The notes below the pieces were generated by a model, which searched no databases, was not told where the DNA came from, and was given only the letters and a program-made list of their open reading frames with translations. Below, one piece after another: positions 58,170 to 64,000 of a stretch of 64,000 nucleotides of DNA (position 1 is the stretch's first letter; every line of letters begins with the position of its first letter). Source of the DNA: Acanthosepion lycidas (taxonomy: Eukaryota > Mollusca > Cephalopoda > Sepiida > Sepiidae); the NCBI GenBank assembly GCA_963932145.1, contig OZ010586.1, positions 54,605,943 through 54,669,942 of the forward strand. The letters run 5' to 3'. Position numbers and translations under genes: made by a program.

Positions 58170-59158
58170 ATATCAACAGGTCATGGCCCAATATAATAAT
58201 TCCGACTGAAGAAATCAGTTCTTAAAGAAGCACCAACCAAAATACTTTTTAAACTACCCATATTTAATTATTCTCTCTTGAAGACAAACTACCCTTGAAC
58301 TTTAGATCTGTCTCATGGTGACAGGCTTCCATGAAAAGCATTATATGGTTCAACTGAAGTAAACAGAAAGGTATCCTATTTTAATCTCTTGCACACAATC
58401 ATAAAAAACATAAATGGAGTCCAACACAATTGAACTCTATACAAGGAATAAATAATAAAATGTAGTGTCATGAAAATGAATACAAATGACAATAGAATGA
58501 GTATTGTCATTTTAATTGGTATAATTAATACTTGAAATACTTTAACATTACATTTATTGTTTAATAAAATTTTATCGTGTATATATAGCACATAAGCTAT
58601 TTATATATCCCTAGGCATTAAAAGGGGCATAATTCGAATTGATTTAACGAATTTTCAAGTGTTTTAAAAAAAGGTAGAGGAGGAGACTTATTCGTCTTAT
58701 TATTGATATTACACACCCAGTGGAGTTATTCTTAATGAATAGTTTTAAAAAAAGTTAATTGTCAATTTAACACCAAAATATCGTGTTTACACTACCATTT
58801 TGAGGGTAACAGTTTCTTTTTTTTAATAATGATCTGTTGAATTTGTGGAAATGCTTATTGTATTAATAAAGAATTGATTTTATATTTATGTATATAATAT
58901 TGTATTAATCAGCGACCAGAACTGCAACGACACAGTTATTGAAAAACAGTCGACGATAAACAATCAATGAACTAGACCAGGCCTCGATCAACAACATAGA
59001 CACATGTACTGTGACAAACGCGTATGTCAGCGTTGATTTTTCTGCATACGAAGCCGCGACGAAAGTAAATCCTATATCCTTTCTCTTTGTTCACTGTCTT
59101 TTGAAACTATCGCATGCAGTCAACAGACACTGATATTTTCCATTTTTCTCACACACAC
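58170..59158. other. AT-rich DNA, no gene seen
   Basis: No supported feature. A more GC-balanced patch lies at 58910-59075. Confidence 0.45.

Positions 59159-59217
<59 letters not shown>
59159..59217. repeat. (TA)n microsatellite, split by a MITE
   Basis: About 29 TA units to the left of a 184-bp MITE. Five more TA units continue on its right (59402-59414). Confidence 0.95.
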
Positions 59218-59220
<3 letters not shown>

Positions 59221-59401
59221 TGTAACCCGGATATAAGAGACCCGGATATGATAAAACCGGATATAAGAGAGATTTTCTCTGGTCTCAAATTAGAGCCATA
59301 CTTACCTAAACAAAATAGACCAAACCCGGATATAAGAGAAACCCGGATATAAGAGACTTCTTATTCGACCCCGACAACTCTCTTATATCCGGGTTACACT
59401 G
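59218..59401. mobile_element. 184-bp pogo-like MITE inserted in a (TA)n tract
   Basis: Perfect terminal inverted repeats CAGTGTAACCCGGATATAAG (plus AGA) at both ends, with TA immediately outside each. The motif CCGGATATAAGAGA or a close variant occurs about six times, four or five in direct and one in inverse orientation. The 'CAGT...' ends and TA target fit pogo/Tigger-type elements. No coding capacity. Confidence 0.85.
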
Positions 59402-59929
59402 TATATATATATATTAGCGTGCCATAAAACTGTATTTCCTTACTTGTAATAAAATCACTTCGAAACTTTGCAGACTCACTTGCAACAAATCATTTCGAAC
59501 AATCCAACTATTCGTCTATTTATGGCCACAATAAAGAACATTGATTTTTATATGTAAATACATGTATCTGATTGTAAATGTTAGTGCCATATTTAACTTA
59601 GTCTTGTTCCTTTTCTGCGAAGATCCTTTCTTCGTGTTGTTCATAATTTTGTGTTGTATCTGAGAGGAGACATGATACTCGGATTTTATTTTAGATTAAT
59701 CCCTACAGTTCACATATATTCCGTGTCCAACCATTGCATGTTTTCAAGTGTAATTTTAACCGATCCTCTCTGACATTTCGTAGTATTTAATAGCCTACAA
59801 GCAGGTTTTCTCAAGAAATCATCCTTAAATCCTTCAACGTGGCGAATGCTTGCAACTTGGCTAAGCGGTTTACATGATTATCGACTTTTAACTTCAAAGT
59901 TTTAAGTTAATAAAGATTTCCTTCGCCTC
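59402..59929. other. AT-rich DNA, no gene seen
   Basis: No supported feature. Confidence 0.4.
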
Positions 59930-59949
59930 CGCATTAATTTTCCTTCTTT

Positions 59950-60215
59950 TTCGCTGAGCGCCACTTAAAATGTTTTTACCTCCTCGTTCAATAACTTAAC
60001 GTAATTATTTGGGTCCATCTTGTGAACGTTTCTTGAATCGTCAGCTGTTATTAAAACTTTTATAGTGTTTTTGATTTTGTTCAAATCATTCCTACATTTC
60101 ATTTGAAACTTATTCCTCACACCCCAAAACTGCAATATATTGAGCAGATCTCTCTCGGACCCAATTAATTCGACCAGTTGCACAAGGGGAAGGTTATAAT
60201 GTTCAACTTCAAACT
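59950..60215 (-). pseudogene. Fragment of a reverse-transcriptase element, minus strand
   Basis: The minus-strand frame reads EHYNLPLVQLVELIGSERDL, then LNILQFWGVRNKFQMKCRND and LNKIKNTIKVLITADDSRNV. HKMDPNNYVKLLNEEVKTF and a stop follow. The '..ADKTRN.Y.M....Y..LL...' run is one I recall from the region before the reverse transcriptase in certain animal retroelements related to Penelope-like ones. The frame is open for about 80 codons without an ATG start. It could instead be an old host exon. No splice signals were verified. Confidence 0.4.
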
Positions 60216-61838
60216 ATAATTCTCATCCGTTATTGCAGAATTCTCCCCCTTGAGGAAATAATAAACCTTCCAAGTCATTCGTTTTAATAAGGTTTCCACC
60301 TTGTCGATGAACTATTATACACGCGGCAGTAAACGATTATTCTGCAATGAATATGCAAATTCGACTTCTTTCATATTTGTGTCTGTTCATAAATAAATAA
60401 ACTGCAACGGTGCTCGATCGTGAAAAAGCAAGAGCCTATCATCATCATCATCAGTCCTATGACCGAGTGGGATCATCTAACGAGCTCCTTCTTCATACCA
60501 CGGTTATGCACCACTGTCTGGATTTAAAAGTCAGAGTATTATTCATTTTTGCGTAGTATGTCTTGCGCGGGTAGACCTGGCCGAACCCATCTTTTTTCAC
60601 GTCAGACTACAGCCGATGTCCCCCAACTCAACTTGATGACTCGCCTTGGTTCCTGACATGTGGTTGGTGATTTAATAAATATTTTGAAAAACAGTCTTTT
60701 AAGGGAAGAGAGTTTAGTATCACTATCTATATGTTTGTGAGCATGTTTGTTGACAAAGTCATGTGTTTATTTTACAAAGTAACTCATTTATTATCATCAT
60801 TATTAAACAGAATTTGATACACTGGATTTTCCTGAAATTTGAATGATGAATCTTAATTTTATCTGCTGACAGCAAAATATATTGGAAATAAATGTAACTG
60901 ATAACCGAATGAAAAGGTTATTTTCTTCTCCCTCTATGATAACTGAACTCTTGTTACTTTATTCTCCACTATCAGATGTTATCCTGTTACGGATCAATTA
61001 CTAGATGATAACATGGCCTTTATAGCTTTATAGCTTGATAGGTTTCAATCTATCAGAATTATGAATCAATAATCTTACTTATGTAGTATTTAGGATGCAA
61101 TAAAGATTGTTATTTTACTGTGTAAAATCGAAATTTTCTTTCTCTTTTTGTTTTTGAAAATAATTGATTTTATTCTGCTTAAATTCATTTAAAGAATAAG
61201 CATATACCTTTAAGAAGAAACAAATGCCTTTCAAATAGCAGAACAAAGCTAGCTACTTGCTTACAAAACCATTATAGATGCGCATGTACCTTTGGTAGTT
61301 TCTTAATAACAACATTGAACTGATTATGTAAAATAATAATGTCATTTTGGCTCAGTGCTACAAGGAGCTACTGAAATGTTCGTTGCTTGACCACCACCAA
61401 CCAAAAAAAAAAAAAAGAAAAAAAAAGAATTCAATATCAATTTGGTAAAATTTTGGGAAGTAGGTCGAGCTGAGAACTTTTCAGTATTTCTCGTGAAAAG
61501 ATTGAACAAATCATAAAAATCTAGCACCCTAATCCTCTTATGAAGTAGACAAAATTTGCTTCTCTGTCTCAAAGATAGAGGATTTCTGCATTAAAGGGAC
61601 AAAGTTATAGAAATTTAGAGATATTTTACTTTGTTTTGAATATATAAGTAAAAAATTATTTTCGGCTTTTTGTAGGAATGAGAGAAATTTAGAATTAAAG
61701 CAAATATTTTCTCTAAGTATTATTAATTAATCTGTAGATTATTCCACTTGTCTTTACCAAAACGCCTATTAGATGGAGCTCATTGGGTCTATAAAATTTT
61801 TAGCTCTTTAACTTGTGATTCCAGATGTAGTCGACGTA
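60216..61838. other. AT-rich DNA, no gene seen
   Basis: A GC-balanced patch at 60440-60660 starts with (ATC)n and may be an old repeat. The minus-strand frame 61342-61572 spans a poly-A run and is not convincing. Confidence 0.4.
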
Positions 61839-61918
61839 TTAGGTTGGTGCAAAGATAATGTCGTTTTCTCACATAGTAACATATGTGAGAAAACGACATT
61901 ATTTTTGCACCAACCTAA
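61839..61918. mobile_element. 80-bp mini-mariner hairpin MITE, copy B
   Basis: Same element as 46127-46206 with four differences seen by eye. The palindrome is ttaggttggtgcaaagataa ... catagtaacatatg ... ttgcaccaacctaa. TA flanks both ends (61837-61838 and 61919-61920). Confidence 0.93.
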
Positions 61919-61920
61919 TA

Positions 61921-63010
61921 GATAAAGAACGCTACTGCTGAGGCGCGTTCGCTTCCTTGGTCCTCTGTTAACTTTTGAACTCTCTCACACATTCATATAC
62001 ACACACGTGTCTAGTGTCTATAACATACGCTTGTTGCACACACAAACAAGCATATTCTCATAGCTTGCTTCAATGTCTTTTCCTTTCAATTGTGTACTTT
62101 TGTTAATAACATGAATTGTCGTTTGATTTATATTCATTGGTTTGCGTTTCTTAATTTTTACCCGGACTCACATTGAGTCTGCCAATAATGTTTGTGGGAT
62201 AAATGTTCCAGGAGCCCATAAATATATACTATAAAAGGTCTATACACATCACAACCAAAGAGGTGATACCCGCAACATAATAGTGACTTATTTCTACCCA
62301 AATATCATTGTTATCCAGCAACAAATTTTTTTGTCAACGATAATTTTAGCAAAGCATTTTGGCCAATGTGTTCTCCAACCTTCTTCAAGAAAATGTTATT
62401 TATAGTAATTATTAGAAGCTGATTATTACTTCTTTTCTTTTCTTATCAACAAGAATACTGCAGTTCATTAAATTATCAAGGAACTATGTGGCCAAATTCT
62501 GTCCAAGTAGGAGAACTTTCAGAACTGACTGGAAAAGGTAATCTATTTTTATTAGGGAATTTACCTTACAATGACCTTTGACACCTCCATGACCTTTGAG
62601 ACCTTAATGACCAAAAATAGTTGCAGTTTAATATACACAGGTTTTCGTATATATGAAGTTTTTGACAACCTTATATGTGAGGCTTCTTTCACCTTATGAA
62701 CTCTACATCATAAATCTAGTTTTATTATCCCCCTCCCCCATTCTAGGCGGAATGATGTATTTACTTTCCATACACTGTCTGTTATATCTAATTCCATTAT
62801 TTAGCTTTCAATAATGACTTTCCGGTGTTTTCATATACTTAGTCTAATCTTTTTTTTGTTTTTCCTTGATATTCTCTATCCCAATTGCATATACATATAT
62901 ATAACACCTATTGCTATACATAAAATTATGTAATTTAACGTATGTCAAGGTGAGCAGATTTGGGGCAATAAAATTGCTCAATAAATAATTAACTCAAAAA
63001 TGATTATTAT
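61921..63010. other. AT-rich DNA, no gene seen
   Basis: A short 'atgacctttgacacc / atgacctttgagacc' repeat at about 62570-62605 was noted. No gene supported. Confidence 0.45.
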
Positions 63011-63091
63011 CAATAAATAAAATGTTCAGAAACTTTATCTGTGACCGACTAAATGTTTTAGTCGGTCACATAGTGAAAATTTTATTTATTG
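63011..63091. repeat. 81-bp fold-back sequence
   Basis: The inner arms tgtgaccgactaaa and tttagtcggtcaca (14 bp, 3-nt loop, about 63040-63070) are perfect. Outer arms caataaataaaat and attttatttattg (63011 and 63091 ends) add a second stem with an unpaired bulge between. It could be a small MITE or a structured RNA signal. Confidence 0.7.
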
Positions 63092-63119
63092 ATTATATAT
63101 TTATTGATTATATATATAT

Positions 63120-63338
63120 TGTTGCGGAGGCGGAAATGTGTAACCTGGAAGACAGAACCTGGTTGTTGTTGTTGTTGTTGTTGTTGTTGTTACTGTTGTG
63201 GAGGTTAATTACTTCTCCGCCTCGGCAAATGTAAATTCAAATAAAAAGAATACATTGACTATCGGTAAATAAATGTATAATTTATTTACATATATACAAA
63301 ACTAGTAACTTATGCCTGTTGCTGTTGCTAAGGCAACA
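63120..63338. repeat. LTR-like repeat (219 bp), copy 2, inverse orientation
   Basis: Starts TGTTGCGGAGG and ends CTAAGGCAACA. Its reverse complement aligns with 52950-53177. It contains a (TTG)n run at about 63160-63189, matching the (CAA)n run of the other copy. As with copy 1, no flanking direct repeat was found. The frame 63022-63234 through it is an artefact of the repeat. Confidence 0.6.
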
Positions 63339-64000
63339 GAGAGAAAAAATGGTGACATTACAAATGAAATAGACATTGGTGATAGCTGTCGTTGTTGTTT
63401 CTCTCTCGCTGGTCTGTGTCGCGTTTCACTCTCAGCTTGCCGGTGTTGACATCGAAGCTTGTCAGTTTCGGCTTTATTTGAATTATAGCCGTCAATTGGC
63501 TCCGAATTAAGCTTTTGGTTTTTGGAGAGGGAGTGTCTTTGTCCGTTTTATTTTGGTTAAAGCAGATGTATGCGAAGAACCTATGAGCAGAAAACGTATT
63601 TACGCAGTCTACTTTGGGTCGTTGAGCGGTCAACATCTGGTTTGTGTAAAAAATGTATGAGGCACGACAATATAAAGTATATACACATACACTCACATAA
63701 CATTTTTCTCATTATTTACACATTAACAGGCTGTTTCACGCATTTCATTGCGGTTTTCAAAATGGGTGTTTGATATTATTGATTATTAATGGTTAAATGT
63801 CTTATGAATTAAATTGAGGAAAGTTCTTCCGATATATGTTTGAACATTTGACTAAAGAGGTGGATTAAACAATGTTACGCCTAAGGTCTTTCTGTTTATT
63901 TTTACCTTGTTTGTTGTTTTTTCTAAAGGTCTGTACTCAGTACTTGAAGATTGCGTTGTGCATGAAACTCCTAGACGTGCTATGGGTGTGGAATAATCTA
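63339..64000. other. Unassigned DNA, GC-balanced at first
   Basis: The first ~250 bp after the LTR-like repeat are more GC-balanced and might be the internal part of an element running off the window. Frames 63358-63696 (minus) and 63570-63773 (plus) show no known domain. Confidence 0.35.

Overview
The window looks like AT-rich, gene-poor, intron-scale or intergenic DNA of an animal. I infer a mollusc, most likely a cephalopod such as an octopus. The grounds are the AT-rich background, more than a dozen long (TA)n tracts, and the mix of mobile elements: Penelope-like elements, Tx1-type LINEs, Tc1/mariner, hAT, BEL/Pao, and tRNA- and 5S-derived SINEs. No host protein-coding exon, tRNA gene or CRISPR array could be supported. 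Nearly every recognisable coding stretch is a broken piece of a transposon. Element names come from motifs read by eye, with no database search.

Layout. 0-5 kb: a near-perfect 204-bp inverted repeat pair, an older repeat split by a Penelope-like fragment, a 46-bp minisatellite, and a deleted mariner with intact terminal repeats. 6-9.5 kb: an antisense LINE tail, then two Penelope-like remnants lying head to head, each ending in a (TA)n tract. 9.5-17 kb: mostly featureless AT-rich DNA with a jockey/CR1-type LINE remnant and microsatellites. 17-19.3 kb: a LINE tail followed by an almost complete Tc1-like element with long ~200-bp IR/DR-style ends. 20-23 kb: a tRNA-type SINE and a GC-richer minisatellite with mixed 96- and 70-bp units.

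24.4-37.7 kb is a GC-richer transposon island. It holds a 5'-truncated Tx1-type LINE on the minus strand, a Penelope-like element with a gap in its middle, and a LINE 3' tail split by a hAT element with a perfect 8-bp target duplication. It ends with a nearly full-length but decayed Tx1-type LINE on the plus strand, with ORF1, endonuclease, reverse transcriptase and a Cys/His C-terminus. The island is bounded on both sides by inverted copies of the same LINE 3' end.

38-46 kb: an antisense LINE tail, a 57-bp satellite block with a 114-bp higher-order period, a 5S rRNA-derived SINE, a second mariner copy with the same internal deletion as the first, a second copy of the 17-kb LINE tail, and an 80-bp MADE1-like mini-mariner hairpin. 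46-53 kb: sparse, with microsatellites, an inverted-repeat element and a cluster of minus-strand SINE-like units. 53-58 kb: a BEL/Pao retrotransposon remnant with gag, protease and C-terminal domain but most of pol missing. 58-64 kb: a pogo-like MITE inserted in a (TA)n tract, a reverse-transcriptase-element fragment, a second 80-bp mini-mariner, a hairpin and a second copy of an LTR-like repeat.

I see no functional gene system. The points of interest are structural: shared deletion junctions, nested insertions with clean target duplications, hairpin MITEs, a frame-preserving satellite, and repeated association of retroelement 3' ends with (TA)n tracts.
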